This document shows, in pieces, positions 16,301 to 26,331 of a DNA stretch of 64,000 nt. The position numbers and the translations under genes are program-made. The notes under the pieces are model-generated. The model worked only from the letters and a program-made list of their open reading frames with translations. It ran no database searches and was not told where the DNA came from. Location: contig CALAWP010000058.1 of assembly GCA_937895345.1 (NCBI GenBank), positions 62,001-126,000 of the forward strand, read 5' to 3'. This DNA is from an uncultured Paenibacillus sp. GTDB taxonomy: Bacteria > Bacillota > Bacilli > Paenibacillales > Paenibacillaceae. Position 1 is the first letter of the stretch, and the number at the start of each line of letters is the position of its first letter.

Positions 16301-17203
16301 ATGAAACCGCAAATGTATCTCGGAAGGTATTGGCAGCTGTACGGGCTGGTGGCGCTGCCGATTGTTTATTTTATCGTTTTCAAGTACGGTCCGATGTACG
16401 GCGTGCAAATCGCGTTCAAAGATTTCAACTTGTTTCAAGGCATTCACGGCAGCGAATGGATCGGCTTCGAGGCGTTCGGAGAAGTGTTTCGCAATCAGGA
16501 GTTTTTCAAGACGCTGCGCAATACGCTCATGCTGAACTTTTTGGACTTGATCGTCTCGTTCCCGGCGCCGCTTGTATTGGCCATCATGCTTTATGAATTG
16601 AAAAGCGGCTGGTTCCGGAAGTTTTCCCAAACGGTATTGTACGTGCCGCATTTTATTTCCTGGGTTATTATCGGCGGCATCGTCTATCAAGTATTCGGCA
16701 CGCAATCCGGCATGATCAACAACGTGCTGACGGGGCTGGGACTGCGGGAAATTCCGTTTTTGACCGAGAAGGGGAACTGGCTTGCGACCTATCTGGCGAC
16801 GGGCGTCTGGCAAAGCGCGGGCTGGGGGACGATTCTGTATCTCGCCGCTTTGACGGGCATTAACCGCGAGCTGTTCGAGGCTGCGGAGGTGGACGGGGCG
16901 GGCCGTTTCAAGCGCATTTGGCATATTACGCTGCCGGGGCTGAAGACGACCATCGTTACGCTTCTTATTATCAATTTGGGACACATCATTACGATCGGTT
17001 TCGAAAGACCTTATGTGATCGGCAATTTGGCGGTTCGGGAATATTCGGACGTGCTGAGCACCTTCGTTTACCGCGTCGGCCTCGAATCGGGACAATATAC
17101 GCTTGCGACGGTCGTCGGCTTGTTCCAGGCGGTGGTCGGGCTGGTGTTTGTGCTCGGAGCCAATTTTATTTCCAAAAAATTGACGGACGAAAGCATTTTG
17201 TAG
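16301..17203 (+). CDS. Sugar ABC transporter permease (LplB-like)
   Basis: 300 residues with six predicted membrane helices. It is a binding-protein-dependent permease of the carbohydrate uptake family 1: the ATPase-contact (EAA) loop reads FEAAEVDGAGRFKRIWHITLPGL. ATG 16301 follows AAGGAGGG. It pairs with the next gene to form the membrane channel for the lipoprotein encoded upstream. No ATPase gene is in the window; a shared MsmX-type ATPase is expected. Confidence 0.92.
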   Translation: MKPQMYLGRYWQLYGLVALPIVYFIVFKYGPMYGVQIAFKDFNLFQGIHGSEWIGFEAFGEVFRNQEFFKTLRNTLMLNFLDLIVSFPAPLVLAIMLYELKSGWFRKFSQTVLYVPHFISWVIIGGIVYQVFGTQSGMINNVLTGLGLREIPFLTEKGNWLATYLATGVWQSAGWGTILYLAALTGINRELFEAAEVDGAGRFKRIWHITLPGLKTTIVTLLIINLGHIITIGFERPYVIGNLAVREYSDVLSTFVYRVGLESGQYTLATVVGLFQAVVGLVFVLGANFISKKLTDESIL

Positions 17204-17242
17204 CTTGTAAAACTATTCTATGATTCGGAAGGAAGTGCAGAC

Positions 17243-18115
17243 ATGAGCGAACGAACGGCAAACCGGATTTTTGACACTTCCAACGTGATTCTGATTGCCA
17301 TTGCCGTCTTGCTGTGCGTGGCCCCGTTTTTGCATATTATTGCGATTTCTCTCAGTTCGTCCCGCGCCATTATGTCGGGCGAGGTGACGCTGCTGCCGGT
17401 CCAACTGACTTACGAGGCTTACAGAAGAGTGTTTACGGACCAGGCGATGCTTCAATCGCTGGGCTTTACGATATTTTTGACGGTGCTGACGACCGTGCTC
17501 TGCATGGCGATGACCGTCGCGGCCGCCTATCCGTTGTCGAAGACGCAGCTGAAGGGCCGGCGATTGCTGATGTTCGTCATTATCGTGACGATGTTTTTCA
17601 GCGGAGGGATGATTCCCGAATATATATTGATTCGCGACCTGAATTTGTTGAATACGGTGTGGGCGCTGGTGCTGCCGGGACTGGTCAGCCCGTTCTACCT
17701 CATCATTATGATATCGTTTCTGAAAGGAATTCCGGAAAGCCTGGAGGAAGCGGCCGAAATCGACGGCAGCACCCATATCGGCACGCTGTTCCGCATTACG
17801 CTGCCGCTGTCCATGCCCGTTATTGCGACGTTGAGCCTGTTTTATGCGGTTGGCCGCTGGAACGGGTTCCAGGATACGCTGCTGTATATTACGAAGCCGG
17901 AGCTGTATCCGCTGCAGCTGAAGCTTTATCAAATCATTAACAACAGCCAGGCGAGCGATTTGATGCGCATGGAAGGCGCGGGCATGTACGAGGTGCTGCC
18001 CGAAGGGCTGAAGGCGGCGAGCGTCATATTCGCTACCGTTCCGATCCTTATCGTGTATCCGTGGCTGCAGCGTTATTTCGTCAACGGCGTTATGATCGGA
18101 GCCGTGAAGGGGTAA
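17243..18115 (+). CDS. Sugar ABC transporter permease (LplC-like)
   Basis: 290 residues, six membrane helices, with the EAA loop EEAAEIDGSTHIGTLFRITLPLSMP. Second half of the permease pair. ATG 17243 follows GGAAGG. The stop codon overlaps the next gene's start as TAATG, so the MFS gene is translationally coupled. Confidence 0.92.
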   Translation: MSERTANRIFDTSNVILIAIAVLLCVAPFLHIIAISLSSSRAIMSGEVTLLPVQLTYEAYRRVFTDQAMLQSLGFTIFLTVLTTVLCMAMTVAAAYPLSKTQLKGRRLLMFVIIVTMFFSGGMIPEYILIRDLNLLNTVWALVLPGLVSPFYLIIMISFLKGIPESLEEAAEIDGSTHIGTLFRITLPLSMPVIATLSLFYAVGRWNGFQDTLLYITKPELYPLQLKLYQIINNSQASDLMRMEGAGMYEVLPEGLKAASVIFATVPILIVYPWLQRYFVNGVMIGAVKG

Positions 18116-19335
18116 TGGCCGGGCTGCTGAAGTCGCCGGAACGTTTTCCGTTTTTGTTGTTCAAGCTGCGAGGCTTTTATTTGGCTACCGGACTTGCCGG
18201 CGGGCTGCTCAATCCTTATATGAGCACGATCTTTAAGGATGGCGGACTGAGCGATGCCCATGTCGGCGTCGTGATGGCCTGCTCGTCGGTCCTCATCATC
18301 GCGGCGCAGCTGTTCTGGGGAAGGCTGGCCGACAAATACGGCATGACGAAGCCGATATTGCTGATCAGTCTGGCCGTGCCGGCGGTGGCCGCGCTGCTCT
18401 ATCAGGCGCCGTCCCTGCCCGTCATCATCGCGGCCTATATGGCCGCCGTGGCTTTTACGGCGCCGCAAGCGCCGATCGGCGACGCCTACGCGGTGCCGGC
18501 GGCGCACGCCGCCGGCTCTTCTTACGGCGCGATCCGCTGCTTTCAGAGCATCGGCAATGCGCTGGGCGGCTATGCCGCCGGCCTGTTCGTATCGGCTTTT
18601 GCTCCGAAACAGCTCGGCGTGCCCTTTTTTGTATTGTGCTGCATCGGCATTGCGGCCGTTGCGGCTTTGCCGAAGCAAGCCGCGGGCAAATTTGGCAAGC
18701 GGTCGTTTACGGAAGGGATCGCGCAGCTTTTGAAAAACCGGTCGGTCGTGCTGTTTTTGGGCGCATGCCTTCTGATCAACCAAACGCTGACGGCGTTTAA
18801 TACGTATTTTGTCGTCGTGTTTCAATATTCCGGCGGAAGCTACGAGCTGGCCGGGATCGCCTTGATGGTGGCGGCCGTCTCGAACGTGCCGTCGATGTTT
18901 TTGGCTTCGATTATCATCGGCCGCATCGGCTTGGAGCGGACGATGATGATCGGCGCGACGGCCTACATCGTTCGTTGGGCAATCCAATTCATGCTGCCGG
19001 TCCCGTCCGTCATGGTCGGGGTGCAGGTGCTGCAGGGCTTGTCCTTCGGTTTGTTCTACGTAGCTGCCGTGGAATATGTGGCGCGGCTCGTTCCGCCGGA
19101 TATGCAGTCCACGGGCCAGAGCGTGTTCAGCGTCGTCTTTTCCGGCATGGCCGGGATGGCGGGCAACCTGCTGAACGGCTTCCTGCTGGAAGCGGGCGGT
19201 CCGTCGCTTATGAATGCCGCATGTACGGCAAGCGCGGCTTGCGGCGCGGCGCTCCTGATCGGCATCGTCAGAAGCGCCGGACGGAGTCGCGCGCCGGGAC
19301 AAACGGCGGATACGGGCGTTGCGGCTCGGCCGTAG
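18115..19335 (+). CDS. Major facilitator superfamily transporter
   Basis: 406 residues with about 12 hydrophobic segments. MFS features include the loop after helix 2 (FWGRLADKYGMTKP), which fits the G-x-L-a-D-r-x-G-r motif, and its repeat around IIGRIGLERTMM. Its overlap with the upstream permease places it firmly in the same operon, so it probably moves a related sugar or exports a product of breakdown. It belongs to the MFS_1-like/sugar-proton symporter type by appearance; the substrate is not readable. Confidence 0.85.
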   Translation: MAGLLKSPERFPFLLFKLRGFYLATGLAGGLLNPYMSTIFKDGGLSDAHVGVVMACSSVLIIAAQLFWGRLADKYGMTKPILLISLAVPAVAALLYQAPSLPVIIAAYMAAVAFTAPQAPIGDAYAVPAAHAAGSSYGAIRCFQSIGNALGGYAAGLFVSAFAPKQLGVPFFVLCCIGIAAVAALPKQAAGKFGKRSFTEGIAQLLKNRSVVLFLGACLLINQTLTAFNTYFVVVFQYSGGSYELAGIALMVAAVSNVPSMFLASIIIGRIGLERTMMIGATAYIVRWAIQFMLPVPSVMVGVQVLQGLSFGLFYVAAVEYVARLVPPDMQSTGQSVFSVVFSGMAGMAGNLLNGFLLEAGGPSLMNAACTASAACGAALLIGIVRSAGRSRAPGQTADTGVAARP

Positions 19336-19357
19336 CAGAATGCGGAGACTAAGCTTA

Positions 19358-21133
19358 ATGAACGAGTGGAAGGGGCGATTGAGCTTGCAAACGAAACGGA
19401 ATCCGCTGACGGATATGTCCGCGGAGCAGTTGTTTCTGGTGGAGCAATCGATGCTAATGATGGACAGGAACTATGACGAGGCGGAAAAGCTTGTAAGAGA
19501 CGAGGAGGAAGGAGGGAGATTGTCGACCCGCAGCAGCGCGCATTACGCGCTCGGGCTCATGCTCCGAGACAGGCCGGGAGACCGGGAGCGCGCTTGCGCC
19601 GTCGCGCGTCGGGTGCTGGATATGCAGCTCGACGCTCCGGATGAAATTTATGACGGCACGTTCAAGGTATTCCCCGGTGCGCCTACTCCTCCGGCGGGGC
19701 ATATGGCATGGGGGGTATTTCCGCCCGGCATCGCCTATTCCATGCCGACTTCAATGGCCGCTTTGTTCGAGCGGTTCGCGGCCAACGTCGACCGGGCGTT
19801 TCCGGGAGCGTTCGGGGGAGAAGGCGCGCATGCGGTCCGAAGCTGCTTCGTCGAAGCGGCAAACGGCATATGGCCTCCCGTATGGCAAAGCTACGATCCG
19901 AACTGGCGGGAATTTATCGCCTGCTCGTTCGCTTTGCTGCTGGAGCATTTCGAAGACCGGCTGCCGGTCGAGCTGACCGAACGGATCGACGATGCGATGG
20001 CCAAGGCCGTGGCCGCCTCCATCTCCCGCCGCTTGTCCCAATCGATTCCGATGAATACGAACATCGAGCTGATGCATGCGTTTATCGTTCATTATTACGG
20101 TCATCGGTATCGCAACGCGGACTGGATCGGACATTCGGAAGCGGAGGCCAGACGGCTCCTGGCGTCGTACAGCGAATTCGACTCGTTTGCCGAATTCAAC
20201 TCCGCAACGTATTACGGCGTCGACTTGACGGTGCTCGGCATGTGGCGCAAATACGCAAGAACGAGCCTGTTCCGCTATATAGGCGGCATTCTGGAGAGCG
20301 GACTGTGGAGAAATATCGCGATGTTCTACCATCCCGGCTTGGAAAATATGGCGGGGCCCTATTCGCGGGGGTATGAAATGGAGATGGGAAAACACAGCTC
20401 TATGGGCGTATTCGTTTATTTGGCGCTTGGCCAAGGGTATGAGCATTTGGCCGCTCCGAATTGCGAAACGAGCCACGACCCGATTATCGCGCTGGTCGGC
20501 GCCGACGTGCCGGAGGATGTCGTTCCGCAGCTGCGGGAGCATCGCCGCGACAGGCTGGTCAGCCGGCTGTTTCGGGAACTGTGCGAACGCGACAAGCCGG
20601 GGGTCAATACGAATTTGTGCAAGGCGGAAGCTTGGATCGGCAAAGAGCTGATGATCGGCGCTTTGTCCGGAAGCCGCAATACGAGCGGCCAGCTCCATCC
20701 GGCAACGATTCATTGGCAAGACGGCGACGGCGTGCGCCGATCGTTGCGGCTGCTTCGCCGAGCGAAAGGAGAACCGTGGAAAAAGCATATGCGGGGCGTC
20801 GTTTTCGATTGCAGCGCCGGGGAAGGGATGCTGGAAGCGGAGGTCAGCATCGATTCAAACGATGAGATTGATATTTTTTTCGAGGCGGACGGTCCCGGAG
20901 TGGAATTGTCGGTCATCTCGGATAAACGATGGGCGCTGCCGGGGTTAACCTGTCTCGTGTCGGCGGAGGCGCCGCCGCCTGTCGCAAGAAGGAACGGAGA
21001 CCGGCTGGAGATTGTATACAGCCATCGGCCGGGCGAAGCGGCGAAGCGGCGCATGACGTTTAAGCTTCGCCTCAAGCTGCAGCGGGGTTCTTCGGCGGCG
21101 CACGGCGCCGGCCAAGACATTCCGAGTCCATGA
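19358..21133 (+). CDS. Unrecognised protein, probable (alpha/alpha)-toroid carbohydrate-active enzyme
   Basis: 591 residues, no signal peptide, so cytoplasmic. I do not recognise the family with certainty. The middle (residues 150-370) is rich in amphipathic helices with conserved-looking aromatic and charged patches: IPMNTNIELMHAFIVHYYGHRY, then EFDSFAEFNSATYYGVDLTVLGMWRKYA, then FYHPGLENMAGPYSRGYEME. Such patterns occur in alpha/alpha-barrel polysaccharide lyases and hydrolases. The last 200 residues look like a beta-sandwich. It is the last gene of the importer operon, so it probably acts on the imported sugar, for example an uronate-containing oligosaccharide. ATG 19358 follows GGAG with 10-base spacing. 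A heparinase-like lyase is one alternative. Confidence 0.7.
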   Translation: MNEWKGRLSLQTKRNPLTDMSAEQLFLVEQSMLMMDRNYDEAEKLVRDEEEGGRLSTRSSAHYALGLMLRDRPGDRERACAVARRVLDMQLDAPDEIYDGTFKVFPGAPTPPAGHMAWGVFPPGIAYSMPTSMAALFERFAANVDRAFPGAFGGEGAHAVRSCFVEAANGIWPPVWQSYDPNWREFIACSFALLLEHFEDRLPVELTERIDDAMAKAVAASISRRLSQSIPMNTNIELMHAFIVHYYGHRYRNADWIGHSEAEARRLLASYSEFDSFAEFNSATYYGVDLTVLGMWRKYARTSLFRYIGGILESGLWRNIAMFYHPGLENMAGPYSRGYEMEMGKHSSMGVFVYLALGQGYEHLAAPNCETSHDPIIALVGADVPEDVVPQLREHRRDRLVSRLFRELCERDKPGVNTNLCKAEAWIGKELMIGALSGSRNTSGQLHPATIHWQDGDGVRRSLRLLRRAKGEPWKKHMRGVVFDCSAGEGMLEAEVSIDSNDEIDIFFEADGPGVELSVISDKRWALPGLTCLVSAEAPPPVARRNGDRLEIVYSHRPGEAAKRRMTFKLRLKLQRGSSAAHGAGQDIPSP

Positions 21134-21158
21134 AGGCAGCTGTTTCGCACGCAACAAA

Positions 21159-21200
21159 AGGCGGTCCCCGGGTCTTGACAGACCTTGGGAGACCGCCTCT
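21159..21200. terminator. Intrinsic terminator between convergent genes
   Basis: AGGCGGTC and GACCGCCT, with inner GGGTCT/AGACC pairing, followed by CTTCG on the plus strand and TTTTG on the minus strand. It serves the operon ending at 21133 and the DoxX gene ending at 21276. Confidence 0.7.
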
Positions 21201-21275
21201 TCGCCGTCATGCGGCGTCACGCTTAGCCGAAGACCGCCGATTTGCGGCGTCATGGCGTTTATGCGATTGCCCCGG

Positions 21276-21863
21276 CTACAGATCGGCCGTTTGGCCGTCT
21301 TCCGTCTTGACGCGCTGACGGTCCCGTCCCCATGGCGTGCCCAGAAGAGGCAAGGCCCAGCGGTCCAGTCCGTACCAGCCGGCGTTTTTCCAGGCCAGCA
21401 CCAGCCAAGTGGCCAGAATGAACAGGAGCGGGTTCGTGCTCAGCGTTCCCGCAAACAGGAAGCTGACGTTCATGAAGCCGCCGAAAAATGCCGCGATGCC
21501 GGTCAGCAAGCCGAGAATAAGTCCCAGGCCGACGAGCACCTCTCCGAACGCGACCAGGTAGCCGAACAGCTTCGCGTTCGGTAGAACGAAATGCTGGAGA
21601 AAATCCGCATACCAGCCGGTGACGTCCTTGCCGGCTTCCGCCTTGGCCAGCGCTCCCTGGACAAACCCTTGGATCGCCGCGCCGGCGTTGCTGCCCGTCC
21701 AGGCGTCGCTCGTTACTTTGTGCCAGCCGGCGTCCAGCCAGGCGTATCCGACATACAGCCGGACAACCAGCCATATCCATCCCGCGTAAGTGCTGCTGAA
21801 CAGAAATTTGGAAACGGGATTTTCCGGTATAATAATGCCTTTGTTTTGCAATTTGTCTAACAT
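21276..21863 (-). CDS. DoxX-family membrane protein
   Basis: 195 residues with four hydrophobic segments. WIWLVVRLYVGYAWLDAGWHKV and the C-terminal GGFMNVSFLFAGTLSTNP are typical of DoxX proteins, which relate to thiosulfate:quinone oxidoreductase subunits and to membrane oxidoreductase complexes. ATG 21863 follows GGGAGGGA on the minus strand. It is a single gene, unrelated in strand to its neighbours on the left. Its specific activity in Firmicutes is not established. Confidence 0.85.
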   Translation of the reverse strand: MLDKLQNKGIIIPENPVSKFLFSSTYAGWIWLVVRLYVGYAWLDAGWHKVTSDAWTGSNAGAAIQGFVQGALAKAEAGKDVTGWYADFLQHFVLPNAKLFGYLVAFGEVLVGLGLILGLLTGIAAFFGGFMNVSFLFAGTLSTNPLLFILATWLVLAWKNAGWYGLDRWALPLLGTPWGRDRQRVKTEDGQTADL

Positions 21864-21983
21864 CGCCAATCCCTCCCGATGTATCGGTTGCGGCGCTTGT
21901 TGCCGCCGTCTATGGTTTCATTGTACAAAGGGATCGGGATCGGCGATGTGACTTTTGTCACTTCCGCGCAAAATAGGCCCGAT

Positions 21984-24900
21984 TTATTCGTCGGCGAGCT
22001 CCAGCGCCGCAAGCGCGCGAAGCACGGCAACGGCGGCCTGCGCCTTGGTAACGTTCGCATGCGGATCGAACAAGGCCGGGGCGATGCCCTTTAAGATGCC
22101 CAGCTCGGCGAGCCAAGCGACGGGAGCCTGGGCGTAGCCGGCAATCGAACCGTAATCGCCGAACCTCTCCTTAAGCGACTTCCCGTCCGGCGGCCGCTGT
22201 CCTTCGAATTGCAGCGCTCTGGCCAAGACGGCGGCCATTTCCTGCCGGCTGATTGCGCCTTCCGGATCGAACGTGTCCGCCGTCCGGCCGTTTACGATGC
22301 CGGCTCTTGCGGCCGACGCGATATCGCCGGAATAAGGGGAATCTTCGTCTACGTCGCGGAACGGAGTGTCCGATGCATCCGGCAATAAGCCTAAACCGCG
22401 AACGAGCATGGAGACGAACTCCGCTCTCGTAATACCGTCGTTCGCGCCTAGGTAAGCATCCGATGGTCCCGTCAGCAGCAGCTTGGCGTCGGCCCGTTCG
22501 ACGGCCGGGCGGGCCCAGCCGGCCAAATTGTCCTTATACGGGAAGCCGTTCTTGACCGCTGCGGCATAGATGCCGTTGCCGCCGAGCTTCAGCTCGGCCG
22601 TTACGGAGCCGCTTTCGCCGGCCGAGGATAAGCTCGGAACGGAACGAAGCTCATTGCCGCCGGGCCAATAGGCGACGCCCGTCATCCGGTCCGGGTCGGC
22701 TCCGGCTTCGGGAAGCTCGAATATTTGGCTGAGCCGGTGCCCGCCCCATGCCGTGACGGGCTCGTACGTCTGATCCGGCGCAAGCCGTTCGACCGCAATC
22801 TCCAGCGGACCGGCCAGCAGCGTCAGACCGCGCTTCTCCGCCAGCCGCCTTATCGCATCGACGGCTTCCGCGGAAGGCGGACCGACGGCGATGCGGATGC
22901 CGGCGGGTGGATCGATGGCGCGGATCGGCACGACAAGCCGGGTTTGCCGCCAAACGACCGTCAGCTTCGCGTCTTCTCCCTTGGCGGCGACCGCCTCGAT
23001 AACTTCCCTGGGCACGACGACCGCGATTTGATCGGCCCGGTCGTCCGCTTTTACTTCAAAGGAACTGGAGGCGGAAGCTTTAATGGTCTGCAATGCCGCC
23101 TCCTTCTGCACCGTCGATGTCGATTGTCCGCCGCTGCTCGTGACCGTCGCCGCCAATTCGTTGCCGCTGCCCGGCGAAGCCGGCGGGACCGCGATGACAG
23201 GCGGCTGCGGAAGCGGGGAGGTGGAGACGGTCAGGGCCGGGCTGGCGGGAGATACTTCGACCACTTTGCCTTCGGCTTTGCGAATAGCCAGCACGTGAAC
23301 GGTGTACGCGGTATTCGGCGAAAGCGTCCCGACCGTCATCGAGCTGCCCTCCGTATAGCCTACAAACCTTCCGTCCATGTAGATTTCGTAGCCGGCAGCG
23401 TCTGCGGCGGGCTCCCACTTGACGGTCAGCTCATTCGGCTTTTTGGCGGCCAATGCGACGCCTGCGGGCGCCTTCAATGCGCGTTCGTTGACGGTGCCGT
23501 CTATCGGAAGATCGCGAGCCAGCTGCGCGGACAGGGTGCGGTTCTCGTCTCCGCTGATCTCCCAGCTCATGACGCCGGCGATATCGAGAGATTTGACCAG
23601 CGATGCGCTGTACATCATCGACGTCTCGTCGTTGTACGTAATAAAGATGCCCGTTTCCGGATGGAACAGATACGCGACTTTGGCATGGTCGTTCCAATGC
23701 CTGGCGAATCCGTTTTGGCCGATGTAGTTGTCCTCCAGGTCGTCGAAGTCGAAGATGCCGCTCTCCCAGGTGCCTCTCGGTATGGAAGCGCAATTGGCGT
23801 ATTGTCCGGGCGCGGGGCATTCCGACCAGCCTTTGCCGTAGAATGGAACACCGAGCACCAGCTTATGGGAAGGAACGCCGCCGTTCAGATGGCCCAGCGC
23901 CCCGCCTCTGACGTTGTTGCGTGCCGCGGCCGGCTTCGGATTGCCGGGATCGTAGTAGATCGGCGCGTTATGGCTGGCGAGCGTTTCCCAGCTTCCGCCG
24001 TAGTCGTACGTCATAATATTGACAAAATCAAGATAGGCGACCGACCGCTCGAAATCCGCATTGACGACAAAATTGTCGCCTTGCCCGGACGCGATCGTCA
24101 TCAAATAATAACGCCCGTCTTCGGAGCCGGCCGCATCCAGCGCCTCGCGCACGGTTTGCATAAGCAGAGTAAAGTTCTGCTTGTCTTCCGGCCGGCGGGA
24201 ATTGTCGTCTTCGCCGCCCTCGACGGGATATTCCCAGTCGATGTCGACGCCGTCCAGCTTATAGGCGCGGAGGAAATCGACGACGGACTGGGCAAACGTT
24301 CGGCGCGTCGTCTCGTCCGCGGCCATGTCCGAAAAGTGGTTCGACCAGGACCAGCCGCCGACGGATACGAGAACGTTCAGATGCGGATTGGCTTCCCGGA
24401 TCGAAGCGAAGTCGGCGAAGTTGGCGATGTCGACCGCCGGATCGCCCACGATCATTTCGCCGTCGTGCACGTAGCGGTTTTGAAGCGGAATCTGTTCGTT
24501 TTCGCAAGGCGTGCCGCTCGTGGAGCTCTTTTTCCAGCACAGGTCGGAGAACGCGTAATTGATATGGGTCACCTTCGACACGTCGATGTCCGACGGCTTG
24601 AAGCCGCGGCCGGTGTCGTAGAACGACCAGGACGTGTAATAGGTGACGTTCGTATATTGGCTTCCCGGCACGACGGCGACGGCGGCGCTCGCCTCCGATT
24701 GCCACAGGCCGTTGGCCGCCGTGACGGTGAAGGCGTAGGATCGTCCTTCGGTCAGCCCCGACGCGGTGAAGCGGTTGTCGGAGCTGGTGCCTGCCGGCTG
24801 ACCGTCCCGGTAAATGGTATAGCTCGTCGCGCCGGGAACCGGAGCCCAGCCGAGCGCCGCGCTTGTGCGCGTCGCAGTCACGATCTGCAAGTCGGCGGGC

Positions 24901-26057
24901 GCCTGCAGGGATCCCCAGGCGATCGTAATGGCGTTGCTGTTGGCGGATACGGCGGATAGCTGCGAGTTTTGCGCGGCGACCTCGAACGTCAGGACGGTTC
25001 CGTCCGCCGTGCCTTCGGGAACCGCATACGTGTAGGCGTTGGAGCCGTCCCATACGCCGCCTTTCCATGCTCCGTTGACGTAGATGTCGTAGCCGTCCGC
25101 GCTCGGACTGCCGATCCAGCCGAAGGTGACGGTATCGGCCGTTACGCCGGTAACTTTAAAGCCCAGCGGCGGAGCCAGAGGCGGCTGCTCGTACTCGGTC
25201 GTATCCTTCAATGTCGTGAAGGTGACGAGATTGCTTTTTTGCGCGTCCGTCAAATTCGGAGCCTGAATGCCGTCGGGTCCCAGGTAGAACGAATACGTCG
25301 TCTCCGGCTTCAGGCCGCCGATCAGCTTGAGCCCGCTGTTGGCCCAAGTCACGTACCTGTCGTTGCTGTCCCACACCCAATAATCGTCGATGCCCTCGGC
25401 CGGCGTCCAGGTCAAGGTGACGGAATTATGAGTAACGTCGATGACCTCCAAATTGCTCGCTCCCGCAGCGGGAGGCGCTTCCGGCTCTCCGTCCGGCGTC
25501 GTGAACTGGATGACGTTGCTCTTGTGGGCCCGGGCGGCCGGCCGCTCGAACCACGTAATATACAGCCGGTACGTCGTATTCGGCGTCAGGCCGGTCAGCG
25601 TTCTGGAGCCGCTGTTGCCCCAGGTGAAATATTCGTCGTTGTCCGCGTGCCAGACGTCGATGTCGTTTTTGTCCGGGATGTGGTCCCAGACGATCGTTGC
25701 GGTCGTGGCGGTGACGGAATCGGCAACGACCGTCAGATTTTGCGGCGCTTCGGGATCGGCCTCCGGCTCGCCGTCCAGGGCGGCAGTATCCGCCGAAGCC
25801 GTCGCCGTCGCGGCAGTCGAAGCCTCGGGCCCGCCGCCTGCGGAAGCATCCGCCGGATCCTGCGCCGTCTCGCCATCAGGGGCGGATTCCTCCGGCTCAG
25901 CCGTCTCCGTATTGAGCGTTTCGGCTTCTACGGCTGGGCCCGGGGCAACCTCGTCTGCGCTTGCGGCGGCAACGCCGGTGAGCGAGCTTAGAAGCATGAA
26001 TAAGCATAATAACAACACAAATGCCTTTTTGTTTATTTTGCGGGCAGTTTCTTTCAC
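21984..26057 (-). CDS. Modular cell-surface GH18 chitinase with FN3 and SLH domains
   Basis: 1357 residues. GTG 26057 follows GAGGTGAG. Order: signal peptide (about 35 residues), an acidic Ala/Glu/Pro-rich low-complexity stretch to about 105, four fibronectin-III-like modules (about 105-475), the GH18 catalytic barrel (about 480-870) with SVGGWSWS and LDGVDIDWEYP holding the DxDxE motif (catalytic Glu609), another FN3 module, a region of about 180 residues unlike known modules, and three S-layer-homology repeats (about 1165-1350) with TRAEFVSMLVRGLG and SRQEMAAVLARAL. It hydrolyses chitin while held in the cell wall. SLH anchoring of a chitinase is uncommon; most are released. Upstream is the repeat-rich gene-poor region. 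Confidence 0.93.
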   Translation of the reverse strand: MKETARKINKKAFVLLLCLFMLLSSLTGVAAASADEVAPGPAVEAETLNTETAEPEESAPDGETAQDPADASAGGGPEASTAATATASADTAALDGEPEADPEAPQNLTVVADSVTATTATIVWDHIPDKNDIDVWHADNDEYFTWGNSGSRTLTGLTPNTTYRLYITWFERPAARAHKSNVIQFTTPDGEPEAPPAAGASNLEVIDVTHNSVTLTWTPAEGIDDYWVWDSNDRYVTWANSGLKLIGGLKPETTYSFYLGPDGIQAPNLTDAQKSNLVTFTTLKDTTEYEQPPLAPPLGFKVTGVTADTVTFGWIGSPSADGYDIYVNGAWKGGVWDGSNAYTYAVPEGTADGTVLTFEVAAQNSQLSAVSANSNAITIAWGSLQAPADLQIVTATRTSAALGWAPVPGATSYTIYRDGQPAGTSSDNRFTASGLTEGRSYAFTVTAANGLWQSEASAAVAVVPGSQYTNVTYYTSWSFYDTGRGFKPSDIDVSKVTHINYAFSDLCWKKSSTSGTPCENEQIPLQNRYVHDGEMIVGDPAVDIANFADFASIREANPHLNVLVSVGGWSWSNHFSDMAADETTRRTFAQSVVDFLRAYKLDGVDIDWEYPVEGGEDDNSRRPEDKQNFTLLMQTVREALDAAGSEDGRYYLMTIASGQGDNFVVNADFERSVAYLDFVNIMTYDYGGSWETLASHNAPIYYDPGNPKPAAARNNVRGGALGHLNGGVPSHKLVLGVPFYGKGWSECPAPGQYANCASIPRGTWESGIFDFDDLEDNYIGQNGFARHWNDHAKVAYLFHPETGIFITYNDETSMMYSASLVKSLDIAGVMSWEISGDENRTLSAQLARDLPIDGTVNERALKAPAGVALAAKKPNELTVKWEPAADAAGYEIYMDGRFVGYTEGSSMTVGTLSPNTAYTVHVLAIRKAEGKVVEVSPASPALTVSTSPLPQPPVIAVPPASPGSGNELAATVTSSGGQSTSTVQKEAALQTIKASASSSFEVKADDRADQIAVVVPREVIEAVAAKGEDAKLTVVWRQTRLVVPIRAIDPPAGIRIAVGPPSAEAVDAIRRLAEKRGLTLLAGPLEIAVERLAPDQTYEPVTAWGGHRLSQIFELPEAGADPDRMTGVAYWPGGNELRSVPSLSSAGESGSVTAELKLGGNGIYAAAVKNGFPYKDNLAGWARPAVERADAKLLLTGPSDAYLGANDGITRAEFVSMLVRGLGLLPDASDTPFRDVDEDSPYSGDIASAARAGIVNGRTADTFDPEGAISRQEMAAVLARALQFEGQRPPDGKSLKERFGDYGSIAGYAQAPVAWLAELGILKGIAPALFDPHANVTKAQAAVAVLRALAALELADE

Positions 26058-26331
26058 CGTTTCAACTCACCTCACATGGTCATAGTCGAACCTGAACACT
26101 CGTCGTCGGGCATGCTGAACAAAGTCGTTGGTCATGCTGAGCACTTACGGTCAAAAAGGTTGAAAAAATATAACTTCGAACCTCCTTTGCGACAAGAATG
26201 AGGAGCGGGAAGCTGATCTTATGGACGGACGAAAGAGGATTCCGTGCTTATTACTCATATTGGGACGAACGGCGGCGGCTGGGAAGGGGGATATTTTCGT
26301 TCCAAGAGGGGTAAATTTACCATTTAATAAC

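Noticed and set aside
22725..24959. 744-codon open frame opposite the chitinase
   Set aside because: It is a mirror of the GH18/FN3 gene, has no ribosome binding site and no recognisable motif.
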